Shown here piece after piece: positions 9,709 to 19,466 of a stretch of DNA of 64,000 bases. Position 1 is the first letter of the stretch; each line of letters opens with the position of its first letter. The translations under genes and the position numbers were made by a program. Below the pieces are notes generated by a model, which was given only the letters and a program-made list of their open reading frames with translations, did no database searches and was not told the origin of the DNA. The stretch is taken from assembly GCA_946628415.1 (NCBI GenBank), contig CAMOWK010000006.1, forward strand, positions 62,001-126,000, in the 5' to 3' direction. Source of the DNA: an uncultured Lachnospiraceae bacterium. GTDB lineage: Bacteria; Bacillota; Clostridia; Lachnospirales; Lachnospiraceae.

Positions 9709-9738
9709 ATAGGTACCGTCCGCCAGCTTTCTCCCATA

Positions 9739-10848
9739 TTATTCAGAGTCTTCCTCACCTAATTCATTATCATAAAAATCTAAAAACTTTTTCATTAGTT
9801 CATTATCCAGGCGGGTACTCCACCTTGCACGGTCGAGTTTTTCATTAATATAAGCTGCTTTATCCTCTGCAAATCTGTCTTTATTCTCCTCGGAATTATA
9901 GTCATAAGAAAGTGTTTCCAGCCATTTGTCAAAGCCGTCGTTAAACTCATCTTTATATGTATTATCCGGGTCATTAAAGATTTCATTATGCCCTCTTGTT
10001 TCAAATCTGACAAAGGTGAATCTTTGGTCATCCTTAAAACTGTCCATGAATTTATCATATCCATACTCTATCCCTATAACATCATCATCGGCGCTGTGTA
10101 CTATCATCACAGATGCCTCAGAAGAATTAAAGCCGTCAATCGCTGTATTTACCGCATATTTGCCGTATTTAAATCTCTCATGAAGTCTGATAAAAGGTGT
10201 CATAGTATAAATCAGATCACCTGCCTGCTTCTTTCCTCCTGATTCAAACATATCAGACGATGCATTGAAGCCTGAACATTCAATAACCGCTTTAACTTCC
10301 GGATGATATGTCAGGACTGCCGATGCACTGTAGCCGCCCCAGCTGTGCCCAAATAATACGATAGGAAGATCCGGAATCTCTTCATTTGATTCTACAAACG
10401 AGATGGCATGATCCAGGTCTATCACTCCCTGCGGTACGCCTCCGACGCCTTCACCTTCACTTTTGTCGGAACCTGTAGCATCATATGCAAATACATAATA
10501 ACCATTTTGGGCGAAGAAATAAGCCAAGTCCATATAGGAATTATGCCCGCCGCCAAATCCATGTGCAATCACGAGAATACCCTTCTGCTCATCACCAACA
10601 CTGTAGAGATAACCTGCAAGTTTCTGTCCCTTATCAGATGAAAATGTATATTCGTTGCATTTAAGTCCACTGAAATCCTCTGTCTTAAACATCAGAGGCT
10701 TGTAGCTGTCAGTACGGACATTAAAATTCTCGTTATACATTTTAACACAGAACATCCACCATCCGAAAACTAACAGTATAATAATTGCTAATATTACTAT
10801 CAGAACAAGCTTTTTCTTTGATTTAGGAGTTGATACCTTTCTGGTCAT
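9739..10848 (-). CDS. Membrane-anchored alpha/beta hydrolase
   Basis: 369 residues with an N-terminal basic stretch and one membrane helix at about 14-34, so the catalytic domain should face outward. The oxyanion segment is AHGFGGGHNSY, the nucleophile elbow GHSWGGYSA (serine), an acid is likely in HSADDDVIG, and the histidine in RGHNEIFND. This fits the S9-like/lipase superfamily of serine hydrolases; peptide and ester substrates are both possible. The ATG at 10848 has a GGAGG site; an upstream ATG at 10869 would put that site inside the gene. Confidence 0.85.
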   Translation of the reverse strand: MTRKVSTPKSKKKLVLIVILAIIILLVFGWWMFCVKMYNENFNVRTDSYKPLMFKTEDFSGLKCNEYTFSSDKGQKLAGYLYSVGDEQKGILVIAHGFGGGHNSYMDLAYFFAQNGYYVFAYDATGSDKSEGEGVGGVPQGVIDLDHAISFVESNEEIPDLPIVLFGHSWGGYSASAVLTYHPEVKAVIECSGFNASSDMFESGGKKQAGDLIYTMTPFIRLHERFKYGKYAVNTAIDGFNSSEASVMIVHSADDDVIGIEYGYDKFMDSFKDDQRFTFVRFETRGHNEIFNDPDNTYKDEFNDGFDKWLETLSYDYNSEENKDRFAEDKAAYINEKLDRARWSTRLDNELMKKFLDFYDNELGEEDSE

Positions 10849-10926
10849 TTCATGTTTCCTCCGCTTCATTTTTTTCAGAGTTTAGCACAGAAGTTATTAA
10901 GGAGTACTTAAGAAGTTGTATATGAT

Positions 10927-11064
10927 TTACTGAAAAGAAAAAAGAATGCATGTTTCAGCATTCTTTTTTTCAGAAAAATGTTCTCTTCCAAGCGTATCAT
11001 ACAGCTTAACTATACTTTCAGGTGAAATCTCCTTTGAAAAATACACTTTTGATACAGATCCCAT
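10927..11064 (-). pseudogene. Short ORF resembling the first residues of DUF362 ferredoxin-like proteins; probable truncated gene
   Basis: 45 codons starting MGSVSKVYFSKEISPES, with a near-perfect site (AGAAGGAGGAAG) before the ATG, 44 bases after the TtcA-like gene. From memory the first 28 or so residues look like the N terminus of DUF362 proteins, which are normally about 250-370 residues. The similarity stops, and the frame runs through a terminator hairpin and ends. It may be a decayed gene or a genuine small protein; the strong ribosome site keeps both open. Confidence 0.5.
10938..10970. terminator. Bidirectional rho-independent terminator
   Basis: AAAAAAGAATGC pairs with GCATTCTTTTTT around an eight-base loop, with T-runs on both strands. 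It ends minus-strand transcription from the TtcA-like gene and overlaps the 3' end of the short ORF at 10927-11064. Confidence 0.85.
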
Positions 11065-11106
11065 ACTTACTTCCTCCTTCTACACATGTACAAAAGCATT
11101 ATATCT

Positions 11107-11137
11107 ATTTACCAAGGGGACTGTCCCTCTGGTAAAT
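11107..11137. repeat. Dispersed palindrome overlapping the end of the TtcA-like gene
   Basis: A near-perfect palindrome built on ATTTACC...GGTAAAT with a GGGGACTGTCCC core. It supplies the last seven codons and the stop of the minus-strand gene. Relatives occur at 36756-36788 and 60438-60507. Confidence 0.8.
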
Positions 11138-12290
11138 TGTAGTCGTCAAGGAAATGGTGCTTTACTCCGTCTTTTTTATAAGCGATTACTGTTGCAAGAT
11201 TTACATTCTCAACACTTCTGAAAATGTTCTTCTCAATAATAGGATCTTCTTTCGCAAGTTCCGCTATCAGTTTTTTGATGTCGGCACGTTTGGAGCCTTT
11301 GCCGGTACCACCGCAGGAAGCACAGTTTTCAGTGAACCTGCATGCACACTGAATAAAGTACAGGTTGTGATAATCCCGCCATCTTTTTATAGCTTCCTCG
11401 CGCACAAGATACATAGGTCTTATAAGCTCCATCCCCGGGAAATTAGTACTGTGCAGTTTCGGCATCATAGTCTGTACCTGCCCGCCCCAGAGCATTCCCA
11501 TAAGTATAGTTTCAATCACATCATCAAAATGGTGTCCCAGAGCAATCTTATTACAGCCCAGTTCCTTCGCCTTGCTGTAAAGATGTCCTCTCCTCATACG
11601 CGCGCATAGGTAACATGGATTGTCACCGACATCCGCAACCGAGTCAAATATATCCGTGTTAAATGTCTCGATAGGAATATCAAGTTTTCTTGCATTATCC
11701 TGAATAACCCTGTAATTCATTTCATTATATCCCGGATTCATCACAAGAAAAACCGGTTCAAAATTCTGTATTCCGTGCTTATACAGTTCCTGAAAAAGCT
11801 TTGCCATGAGCATGGAATCTTTTCCGCCCGAGATACATACCGCTATCCTGTCACCATCACTTATCATCTCGTACTCATTGATCGCCTTGGTGAATTTGCA
11901 CCATATATCTTTCCTGAACTTTTTGACAAGGCTCCTTTCTGCCTCACGGGCAAATGACCTGTCTTCCGCTTCTTCCTCTGTACGGTTAATATAACGGCTT
12001 ACATTCCTTCGCATGATAGCTCTGTAGCCTTCGTCAAGGCTGTAACATTCATACCCCTTACTCTGCATATCACTGGCAATGATATCGCTTTTAAGACCTG
12101 TATAGCATATAAGGTAAACAGGTCTTTTTTCATCAGGATAATCCCTGAAAAATCTTTCTTCAAAATCATCAAGGTATATATTTACAGCTCCCGGATATGA
12201 TTCCGTTTCAAACTCTTCACTGTCCCTTATGTCGATTATCAGTTTTTCTCTGGAATCCTGTTCCATCTCATCAAGTGTTTTTCTTAACAT
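11109..12290 (-). CDS. Rhodanese - TtcA-like PP-loop fusion (tRNA thiolation type)
   Basis: 393 residues. Residues about 1-100 form a rhodanese domain with active-site cysteine in LICYTGLKS. A PP-loop adenylation domain follows with SGGKDSMLMA near residue 155. The cysteine motif CYLCARMRRG and a cysteine-rich tail (CACRFTENCASCGG) match the Fe-S ligands and zinc-like elements of TtcA-type tRNA 2-thiocytidine enzymes. The fusion suggests the rhodanese hands sulfur to the PP-loop domain. The ATG at 12290 has an AAGGA site; the frame opens earlier, but that part lies in the tRNA-Arg promoter. The C terminus is encoded by a dispersed palindrome. Confidence 0.85.
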   Translation of the reverse strand: MLRKTLDEMEQDSREKLIIDIRDSEEFETESYPGAVNIYLDDFEERFFRDYPDEKRPVYLICYTGLKSDIIASDMQSKGYECYSLDEGYRAIMRRNVSRYINRTEEEAEDRSFAREAERSLVKKFRKDIWCKFTKAINEYEMISDGDRIAVCISGGKDSMLMAKLFQELYKHGIQNFEPVFLVMNPGYNEMNYRVIQDNARKLDIPIETFNTDIFDSVADVGDNPCYLCARMRRGHLYSKAKELGCNKIALGHHFDDVIETILMGMLWGGQVQTMMPKLHSTNFPGMELIRPMYLVREEAIKRWRDYHNLYFIQCACRFTENCASCGGTGKGSKRADIKKLIAELAKEDPIIEKNIFRSVENVNLATVIAYKKDGVKHHFLDDYNLPEGQSPW

Positions 12291-12347
12291 ATAAATCCTT
12301 ACTCTCACTTTTGTGTAATAATAAAACTCATTAATTCTCTTTTTTGC

Positions 12348-12377
12348 TTGACTTATTATATCACTCGGATATATAAT
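12348..12377 (+). promoter_or_regulatory. Promoter of tRNA-Arg
   Basis: TTGACT at 12348-12353 and TATAAT at 12372-12377, 18 bases apart. The tRNA starts 34 bases downstream. Confidence 0.7.
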
Positions 12378-12410
12378 ACTCTTCGTTGTTGAAAACAGCA
12401 AAACTATTTT

Positions 12411-12484
12411 GCGTTCTTAGCTCAGCTGGATAGAGCGTCTGGCTACGGACCAGAAGGTCGGGGGTTCGAATCCTCTAGGACGCA
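12411..12484 (+). tRNA. tRNA-Arg (anticodon ACG)
   Basis: Acceptor GCGTTCT pairs with AGGACGC (one G-T). The D arm is CTC/GAG, and the anticodon arm TCTGG-CTACGGA-CCAGA gives ACG (read as ICG). The T arm is GGGGG-TTCGAAT-CCTCT with a wobble. The discriminator is A; CCA is not encoded. Confidence 0.96.
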
Positions 12485-12488
12485 CAAA

Positions 12489-12533
12489 AAGTGGTTAATT
12501 ACCGTTTCCGGTACTTAACCACTTATTTTTATT
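12489..12533. terminator. Terminator shared by tRNA-Arg and ftsH
   Basis: A 16-bp stem with one mismatch (AAGTGGTTAATTACCG against CGGTACTTAACCACTT) and a four-base loop. An ATTTTTATT run follows on the plus strand, and A-runs on the other side serve ftsH, whose stop is only a few bases away. Confidence 0.85.
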
Positions 12534-12535
12534 GC

Positions 12536-14842
12536 TTATTCCCAAGGCATCTTTGGATTCCCTGACAGTTTTCCATCACTGGTGTCTGCATCATTTCCTG
12601 CCTCACTACTATCACCTTTTATCTCGGAATCAGAAAATGTATCGCTGTCAGTTTCATTTTCAGTTGCATATGAATAATCTGTATCACCTGCAACATACTC
12701 CATGCCTTCATATTCAGGTTCTGACTTTTTCTTTTTCTTCTTTTTTCCTTTTGATTCAGTCTTCTCTTTACGAGCAGCCTTTATCTCAGCCTTTAATGCT
12801 CTTTCAACCTTGGAAACCTTACTATCCTTAACTGATTCTTCTATGTCAAGAAGTTCAGAAGCCGAAAGCTCCGAATATACCGGATACGTCTTTTTTACTT
12901 CTTCGTATATCTTCATGAATTCCTGACCGGAAATGGTTTCATGTTCTATAAGATACGTGGCTATGGCATCCAGAATCTTTTCATTCTTTTTAAGAAGAAT
13001 GTACGCTTTTCGGTAAGCTTTATTAATTATATTCCTTACTTCGACATCTATAGCGGCTGCAGTCTCGTCAGAACAGTTCAGATATGTTCTCCTGTCGAGA
13101 TATTCACCTGTCATGTCTTCAAGCTGAACCATTCCAAACTTTTCTGACATACCATACATGGTAACCATGGCTCTTGCCTGCTTTGTAGCCTGCTCTATAT
13201 CGTTCGATGCGCCGTTTGTGACCGAAGCAAATTTAATCGCCTCAGCTGCACGTCCGCCCATGGTAATTACGATATGGTTTTCCATCTCGATTTTCGTCTC
13301 GAGATACTTTTCTTCTTCAGGAACCTGCCATACATAACCGAGCGCACCGTTTGTTCTCGGTATTATCGTAATTCTCTGAACCGGCATTGTATTCTTCTGA
13401 AGAGTCGTAAGAAGTGCATGCCCTGTTTCATGATATGCAACTATCCTCTTCTCCTCAGGACTGAGAAGTCTGTCTTTCTTCTCTTTTCCGGCAAAGACAA
13501 CTTCAACCGATTCCATAAGATCCTTCTGTGAAACCAGATTTCTCTTATTCTTAACTGCAAGTATGGCAGCCTCATTTATGATATTTGCAAGATCTGCACC
13601 GACCGCACCGCTTGTAGCAAGTGCAAGTTCATGCATATCAACGGTCTCATCAAGCTTAACATCTTTGGAATGAACCTTAAGTATGTCTTCTCTTCCCTTA
13701 AGATCCGGTTTTTCAACAACTACACGTCTGTCGAAACGCCCCGGACGAAGAAGTGCTTTATCAAGTACTTCAGGTCTGTTGGTTGCCGCAAGAACTATGA
13801 TACCCTTGCTGCTGTCAAAACCATCCATTTCCGAAAGGAGCTGATTCAATGTCTGTTCTCTTTCCGAATCGCCGCCCATATGTCTTGTGTCACGGCTTCT
13901 TCCTATTGCATCTATCTCATCTATGAAAATGATACATGGAGCCATGCTGTTCGCCTGCTTAAAGAGGTCTCTTACTCTGGACGCTCCGACACCGACATAC
14001 AGCTCAACGAATTCAGAACCTGAAATCGAGAAGAACGGAACATCTGCCTCACCGGCAACCGCCTTGGCAAGGAGTGTTTTACCTGTACCGGGAGGTCCTA
14101 CAAGAAGCGCACCTTTAGGAAGCTTAGCACCTATGCTGGCGTACTTATCGGGATTATGAAGAAAATCAACCATCTCTTCGAGTGATTCCTTTGCTTCCTC
14201 CTCGCCGGCAACATCTTTAAATGTAATGCCCGTCTTCTTCTGGACATACATCTTAGCATTTGACTTGCCGACGCCCATAATACCGCTGCCCTTTGTAACA
14301 TTCCTCAGGATAAGGGACATTACAAAATAGATAACAACCAGCATTACGATATAGAATATTATGGATCTGATAAATGCAGTGCTTCCTTCATCAATGACCG
14401 TGAACTTAACTTTTGCGGCTTTAAGCCTGTCTACTATCTTATAGTCATCGGTTCTTACAACAGTATACTTAACAGTCTGCGCAGGATTATCCTGTGTTTT
14501 GGGTGTAAATTCTATCCTGCTGTTATAAAGCTCAACATCTGTTACTTCACCGGCATCAAGTTTCTCAAGGAACTCGCTGTAACTTATCTCCTTTGTTCCT
14601 GCATTAAGAAAGCTCTTATACTGAAGTATAAAGATAAGCGAGAGTACAACCGAAATTATCAGCACAATGATTGTAGAGCTCATACCGCCGCCCGGTCTTC
14701 TGCTGTTATCATTGTTATTAATGTTGTTATTATTGTTATTATAATTGTTATTGTTGTTGTAATTATTATAGTCATTGTTCATGTTTCCACCACCCTGACC
14801 GTCATAATTACTGTTCTTATTTGAACTAAAGATTCTTGCCAT
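12536..14842 (-). CDS. ftsH: ATP-dependent zinc metalloprotease FtsH
   Basis: Membrane-anchored AAA+ protease that degrades misfolded and regulatory proteins. 768 residues, longer than the usual 610-650. Order: an Asn/Gly-rich N terminus (about 10-45, with runs such as [13 protein letters not shown]), TM1 at about 55-73, a periplasm-type loop, TM2 at about 158-178, Walker A GPPGTGKT, Walker B IIFIDEID, the second-region arginines (RPGRFDR), and the zinc site HETGH. The C terminus adds a Lys run and a long acidic Ser/Asp/Glu tail. The ribosome site is AGAAGGA. It begins 17 bases after glyA, so the two should be co-transcribed. Confidence 0.96.
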   Translation of the reverse strand: MARIFSSNKNSNYDGQGGGNMNNDYNNYNNNNNYNNNNNNINNNDNSRRPGGGMSSTIIVLIISVVLSLIFILQYKSFLNAGTKEISYSEFLEKLDAGEVTDVELYNSRIEFTPKTQDNPAQTVKYTVVRTDDYKIVDRLKAAKVKFTVIDEGSTAFIRSIIFYIVMLVVIYFVMSLILRNVTKGSGIMGVGKSNAKMYVQKKTGITFKDVAGEEEAKESLEEMVDFLHNPDKYASIGAKLPKGALLVGPPGTGKTLLAKAVAGEADVPFFSISGSEFVELYVGVGASRVRDLFKQANSMAPCIIFIDEIDAIGRSRDTRHMGGDSEREQTLNQLLSEMDGFDSSKGIIVLAATNRPEVLDKALLRPGRFDRRVVVEKPDLKGREDILKVHSKDVKLDETVDMHELALATSGAVGADLANIINEAAILAVKNKRNLVSQKDLMESVEVVFAGKEKKDRLLSPEEKRIVAYHETGHALLTTLQKNTMPVQRITIIPRTNGALGYVWQVPEEEKYLETKIEMENHIVITMGGRAAEAIKFASVTNGASNDIEQATKQARAMVTMYGMSEKFGMVQLEDMTGEYLDRRTYLNCSDETAAAIDVEVRNIINKAYRKAYILLKKNEKILDAIATYLIEHETISGQEFMKIYEEVKKTYPVYSELSASELLDIEESVKDSKVSKVERALKAEIKAARKEKTESKGKKKKKKKSEPEYEGMEYVAGDTDYSYATENETDSDTFSDSEIKGDSSEAGNDADTSDGKLSGNPKMPWE

Positions 14843-14859
14843 TATTATCCTTCTTAACC

Positions 14860-16107
14860 TTAAAACATATCTCCGCCATAGAGAGGATACTTGTCGGTAA
14901 TACTCTTTACAAGTTCCTCTGCCTTAGCCATATCCTTATCTATAATAGCAGCCTTAAATGCATCAGCTATTACATACATATCTTCCCTTACAGCACCTCT
15001 TGTCGTTACTGCAGGAGTTCCGACTCTGATTCCGCTTGTTACAAACGGACTCTTTGGATCGTTAGGAACTGTATTCTTGTTAACTGTAATATGGACCTCA
15101 TCAAGAAGCTTCTCTACTTCCTTACCCGTAAGCCCGAGATTCTGAAGATCAACAAGCATAAGGTGATTATCTGTTCCGCCTGAAACTATCTTAAATCCTC
15201 TTTCCTGAAGAGCACTTGCAAGAGTAGCTGCATTTTCAACAACTCTTCCCATATACTCTTTATACTCATCTGAAAGTGCTTCCTTAAAGCAAACAGCCTT
15301 TCCTGCGATAACGTGCATAAGCGGACCACCCTGAATGCCCGGGAATACAGCCTTGTTAAAGTTGTATTTTTCATTTACGGCATTGCTGCAAAGTATCATT
15401 CCGCCTCTAGGTCCACGAAGTGTCTTGTGAGTTGTGGTGGTTGTAATATCAGCATACGGAATAGGGCTCATATGTTTTCCTGCTGCAACTAGCCCTGCGA
15501 TGTGTGCCATATCTACCATAAGAACTGCACCAACTTCATCTGCTATCTCACGGAACTTCTTAAAATCAATCTCTCTTGCATAAGCTGATGCACCTGCAAC
15601 GATAAGCTTTGGCTTACATTCTTTTGCAATTCTGAGAACCTCTTCATAATCAATACGTCCCTCATCATTTACACCGTAAGGTACGCAGTGATAATTCTTA
15701 CCTGACATATTGACAGGTGAACCATGTGTAAGATGTCCGCCATGATCAAGGTTCATTCCCATAAATGTATCGCCCAGCTCCATTACTGCAAAGAATACAG
15801 CCATATTAGCCTGAGCACCTGAATGAGGCTGAACATTAACGTATTCAGCACCGAAGAGCTTCTTTGCTCTCTCTCTTGCAAGATCCTCAACAACATCTAC
15901 AAACTGACATCCACCGTAGTATCTTTTTCCCGGATAACCTTCTGCATATTTATTGGTAAGCGGGCTTCCCATTGCAGCCATAACCGCTTTACTTGCGATA
16001 TTCTCTGATGCAATAAGTTCAAGATTCTGATTCTGACGATTGATCTCATCAGTCATTGCAGCAGCAACTTCAGCATCGCCTTTAAGGATTTCATCAAAAC
16101 TGTACAT
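14860..16107 (-). CDS. glyA: Serine hydroxymethyltransferase
   Basis: PLP enzyme interconverting serine and glycine with tetrahydrofolate, the main source of one-carbon units. 415 residues, full length. Visible family features: [10 protein letters not shown] near the N terminus, [10 protein letters not shown], and the PLP lysine in [19 protein letters not shown] eight bases before the ATG. It lies 65 bases after the uracil permease and directly before ftsH. Confidence 0.97.
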   Translation of the reverse strand: MYSFDEILKGDAEVAAAMTDEINRQNQNLELIASENIASKAVMAAMGSPLTNKYAEGYPGKRYYGGCQFVDVVEDLARERAKKLFGAEYVNVQPHSGAQANMAVFFAVMELGDTFMGMNLDHGGHLTHGSPVNMSGKNYHCVPYGVNDEGRIDYEEVLRIAKECKPKLIVAGASAYAREIDFKKFREIADEVGAVLMVDMAHIAGLVAAGKHMSPIPYADITTTTTHKTLRGPRGGMILCSNAVNEKYNFNKAVFPGIQGGPLMHVIAGKAVCFKEALSDEYKEYMGRVVENAATLASALQERGFKIVSGGTDNHLMLVDLQNLGLTGKEVEKLLDEVHITVNKNTVPNDPKSPFVTSGIRVGTPAVTTRGAVREDMYVIADAFKAAIIDKDMAKAEELVKSITDKYPLYGGDMF

Positions 16108-16172
16108 TGTTAAACCTCCTGATTTTAAAAAACTATATATCTTTCATTAATACATTCTTTATTATATTGATT

Positions 16173-17579
16173 TTAATTCTTTCCGTTATTATTCATACTT
16201 TCAAAGTCATAATCCTTGCCCGGAAGAACGGCATTCATAATGATTCCCACAAGAGCTCCCACAGCAAGACCTGAAAGCGAGATTGTTATCTTTCCTACAG
16301 GAAATGATATAGCACCTGCCGCGCTGTAGGTAATACCTATCGAAAGCACAAGTATAATCGCTGCTATTATAACATTTCTTGTCTTACTAAAATCAACCTT
16401 GTTTTCAACAATATTTCTCACACCGACTGCTGAAATCATACCGTAAAGCACAAGTGAGATTCCTCCCAGTACCGGTGCAGGCATTGCCGATATACATGCA
16501 GCAATCTTTGGTGAAAATGAAAACACACAGGCAAATACCGCTGCAAGTCTTACAACCTTCGGATCATAAACCTTTGAAAGTGTAAGAACTCCCGTGTTCT
16601 CTCCGTATGTTGTATTGGCAGGTGCTCCGAAAAGCGAAGCAAAAGTAGTTGCAATTCCATCACCTATAAGTGTTCTGTGAAGTCCCGGATCTGCTATGAA
16701 ATTCTGTCCTACCGTTGATGATATGGCTGAAATGTCTCCTATATGCTCAACTATTGTTGCGAGTGCTATCGGTACTATGGTTGCAACAGCCGTTACAAGA
16801 AGCTTTATATCAGGCTCCTTAATGATATGAAACACGGTATCCTGCATTTTAAAAGGAAGTCCTACCCACGATGCATTTTTAATAGCCTCAATCTTTGCCG
16901 TATCGAAAAGCTGAAGATTCGGAGAGCCTGCAAGTGCTATGACGCTGCTGTCACCGATTTCTACAGTCTTGCCAAAAATAAGGGCAAGGATTATAGCTAC
17001 AAGCGATGATCCAAGAACACCGATGATGATCGGTATAATTTTTACCATTCCTTTTCCGAAAACATTACAGATTATTATAATAAGAATGGCTATAACCGCA
17101 ACAAGCCAGTTCTTTGCACAGTTATCAACAGCTGACTGTGAAAGAGTAAGACCTATGGCAACTATGATGGGTCCGGTAACAATAGGCGGGAAAAACTTCA
17201 TTACCTTATTTACTCCAAAGCCTTTAATAGCTGCCGCAAGTAAAATATAAACTATACCTGCACATGCAACGCCAAAGCATGCATATGGAAGAAGCTCTTT
17301 CTCACCGTTCGGCGCAATTGCAAAATACCCTGCAAGAAATGCAAAGGATGACCCGAGAAATGCCGGAACCTTTTTCTTGGTTAAAAGATGAAAAAGAAGT
17401 GTTCCCAGCCCTGCAAAAAGAAGCGTAGCCGAAACTGAAAGACCTGTAAGCGCAGGTACAAGAACCGTAGAACCGAACATTGCAAACATATGCTGAAGTC
17501 CGAGCACTGTCATCCCTCTCACCCCAAGGATTTTCGCATCATAAATTGCTTCAACAGTATCATTCTTATTACTGCTCAT
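16173..17579 (-). CDS. uraA: Uracil/xanthine permease (NCS2/UraA family)
   Basis: 468 residues with about 12-14 membrane segments. The opening LGLQHMFAMFGSTVLVP and the substrate-site region YGENTGVLTLSKVYDP are those of uracil:H+ symporters rather than xanthine carriers. GGAGG precedes the ATG. It has its own likely promoter upstream and may read on into glyA-ftsH, as no clear terminator lies in the 65-base gap. Confidence 0.88.
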   Translation of the reverse strand: MSSNKNDTVEAIYDAKILGVRGMTVLGLQHMFAMFGSTVLVPALTGLSVSATLLFAGLGTLLFHLLTKKKVPAFLGSSFAFLAGYFAIAPNGEKELLPYACFGVACAGIVYILLAAAIKGFGVNKVMKFFPPIVTGPIIVAIGLTLSQSAVDNCAKNWLVAVIAILIIIICNVFGKGMVKIIPIIIGVLGSSLVAIILALIFGKTVEIGDSSVIALAGSPNLQLFDTAKIEAIKNASWVGLPFKMQDTVFHIIKEPDIKLLVTAVATIVPIALATIVEHIGDISAISSTVGQNFIADPGLHRTLIGDGIATTFASLFGAPANTTYGENTGVLTLSKVYDPKVVRLAAVFACVFSFSPKIAACISAMPAPVLGGISLVLYGMISAVGVRNIVENKVDFSKTRNVIIAAIILVLSIGITYSAAGAISFPVGKITISLSGLAVGALVGIIMNAVLPGKDYDFESMNNNGKN

Positions 17580-17622
17580 TATAAACCTCCAGTTATTTAT
17601 TAAACTTTTACACCAATTTAAT

Positions 17623-17651
17623 ATAATAACTTGCCGAGTTGGATTTTACAA
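17623..17651 (-). promoter_or_regulatory. Probable promoter of uraA-glyA-ftsH
   Basis: On the minus strand TTGTAA (17651-17646) and TATTAT (17628-17623) are 17 bases apart, about 45-70 bases upstream of the uraA start. Confidence 0.5.
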
Positions 17652-17674
17652 CATATTTCTGTTTTGTCAGGCAC

Positions 17675-18055
17675 TTATTTTACGCCTGAATAATCCGATG
17701 TTGCGACTATATCCACACCTGTTCCTGCTGCATCGGAAAGGATCACATCCCCTATATGAACAGGTGCATCCACCGTAACACTTTTTAATTCTCTTACTAT
17801 ATCAAATATCTTATCCTTCGGAATATCCTCTTTCGTCTTACAGGATACCACTCCTCCGCCATTTACCTTTACACTTGTCGTAACTATCCTTGTAGGATGA
17901 GTCAGTTCTTTTCTGGCATATGCATCTCCTCTCGGACATGTATTGCCTGTTACGGAAATGATTTCCCCGTCTTTCATTTCAACTTTTATCTGACAGCCAA
18001 GAGGACATGATATGCAGGTCAGTTCTTTAAGTATGATTTCATTTTTATCTGCCAT
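17675..18055 (-). CDS. DUF1667 protein, small cysteine-rich partner of the flavoprotein pair
   Basis: 126 residues. The N-terminal cysteines CISCPLGC and a later CPRGDAYARKE define DUF1667, found almost only behind GlpA-like flavoproteins in anaerobes. The cysteines probably hold an Fe-S cluster or metal and link to an electron acceptor. The ATG at 18055 has an AAAGGAGGGG site that overlaps the stop region of the upstream gene, so it is translationally linked. The role is known only by association. Confidence 0.85.
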   Translation of the reverse strand: MADKNEIILKELTCISCPLGCQIKVEMKDGEIISVTGNTCPRGDAYARKELTHPTRIVTTSVKVNGGGVVSCKTKEDIPKDKIFDIVRELKSVTVDAPVHIGDVILSDAAGTGVDIVATSDYSGVK

Positions 18056-18068
18056 TTTCACCCCTCCT

Positions 18069-19415
18069 TTAAACTTCGTCAGGAATAATCCTGAGCACTA
18101 TTTCAGAAATCTCCCCTGCTGTCTCGAAGTATTTCTTCATCAACAGAAATTCTTCCATCTCCCCAGGACTTACAACAGGTCTTTTCTTCCTCGCTGCAAC
18201 TTTACCGTTGATCAAAAGTTCCACGGTGCATTTTTTAATAACACTGCCAACCCTGAATCTGAGTATCTGCTTTTCCGAAAGAGTATCAGGATTTATCTTT
18301 GCCGGAACACTGTAGCGTATTCCGCCTTCCGTCTTAACGGAAATGTATTTAGAATCCTGCTTTTCCGTTCCGTTTTTTATGCTCTTAATATACTTTGCCG
18401 CACTGTAGCCTGCATTTTTAGCCTCTTCAGAAACATAGTCAACCAGATCATGAACATGAAGTACATTTCCACAGGCAAATACGCCCTCTATACTTGTAGC
18501 AAGAGTGTTATCTACAACCGGTCCGCCTGTAACGGGGCTGAGCTCTACACCCAGATTACGGGACAGTTCATTCTCCGGAAGAAGTCCGCACGAAAGAAGA
18601 AGTGTATCACATTTTATCTCTTCTTCAGTACCCGGAATAGGCTTCTTATTTTCATCAACCTGAGCTATCGTGACAGCTTCAACTCTTTCTTTACCCTTTA
18701 TATCTACAACTGTATGAGACAGTTTAAGCGGTATCCCGAAGTCATCAAGGCACTGAACTATATTCCTTTTTAGTCCTCCGGAATACGGCATAAGTTCAGC
18801 TACAAGCTTTACCTTTGCACCTTCCAGAGTCATTCGTCTTGCCATAATAAGTCCGATATCACCTGAACCGAGTATAACAACCTCACGTCCCGGCATAACG
18901 CCTTCGATGTTTACCAGCCTCTGTGCCGTTCCGGCTGTATAAATTCCGGCAGGTCTGTAACCCGGTGTGTTAAGCGCCCCTCTCGGTCTCTCACGACAAC
19001 CCATTGCAAGAATCACGGCATCGGTTTCGTAAGTGACAAGTCCTTTATCTCTGCTAAGAAGGGTAACCGTCTTTTTTACTCCGTCACCGGCAGTCTGCTC
19101 TATATCTGCCGACTCAGCACCGCAATCTGTCATATCATCTTTAAGCGAAACATCAAGCACCATAGTATTAAGGACATAAGGAACATTTTCTTCCTCTGCC
19201 ATATCCTCAAATCTTTTTGCGTATTCAGGTCCGGTCAGTTCTTCTTTAAATGTATGAAGCCCGAATCCGTTATGTATGCACTGATTAAGTATTCCCCCAA
19301 GGCGGTCATCTCTTTCAACTATAAGAAGATCATTTATCCCTTCCTTCTTCGCCGCTATAGCAGCTGCAAGTCCGGCAGGTCCGCCTCCTATTATTATTAA
19401 TTCTTTTTTCTCCAT
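18069..19415 (-). CDS. NAD(P)/FAD-dependent oxidoreductase, second subunit of a GlpA-like complex
   Basis: 448 residues. It has an N-terminal FAD-binding GGGPAGLAAAIAA motif and a central NAD-binding GSGDIGLIMARR near residue 180, the two-dinucleotide fold of the thioredoxin-reductase/NoxA-like group. A RERPRGA stretch after MGC resembles nitrite-reductase/opine-oxidase-type subunits. It lies between GlpA-like and DUF1667 genes with short gaps, so it probably moves electrons from the GlpA-type dehydrogenase to NAD(P) or another acceptor. The site GAGAGGA precedes the ATG. Confidence 0.85.
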   Translation of the reverse strand: MEKKELIIIGGGPAGLAAAIAAKKEGINDLLIVERDDRLGGILNQCIHNGFGLHTFKEELTGPEYAKRFEDMAEEENVPYVLNTMVLDVSLKDDMTDCGAESADIEQTAGDGVKKTVTLLSRDKGLVTYETDAVILAMGCRERPRGALNTPGYRPAGIYTAGTAQRLVNIEGVMPGREVVILGSGDIGLIMARRMTLEGAKVKLVAELMPYSGGLKRNIVQCLDDFGIPLKLSHTVVDIKGKERVEAVTIAQVDENKKPIPGTEEEIKCDTLLLSCGLLPENELSRNLGVELSPVTGGPVVDNTLATSIEGVFACGNVLHVHDLVDYVSEEAKNAGYSAAKYIKSIKNGTEKQDSKYISVKTEGGIRYSVPAKINPDTLSEKQILRFRVGSVIKKCTVELLINGKVAARKKRPVVSPGEMEEFLLMKKYFETAGEISEIVLRIIPDEV

Positions 19416-19466
19416 AATCGTCCTCTCCGATAAGTAAAAGTATCAGTCAAACATTTCATCTGACCT

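Noticed and set aside
9570..9758. 62-codon minus-strand frame over the 104-bp repeats
   Set aside because: It simply reads the tandem structured repeat; no ribosome site and a repeated peptide.
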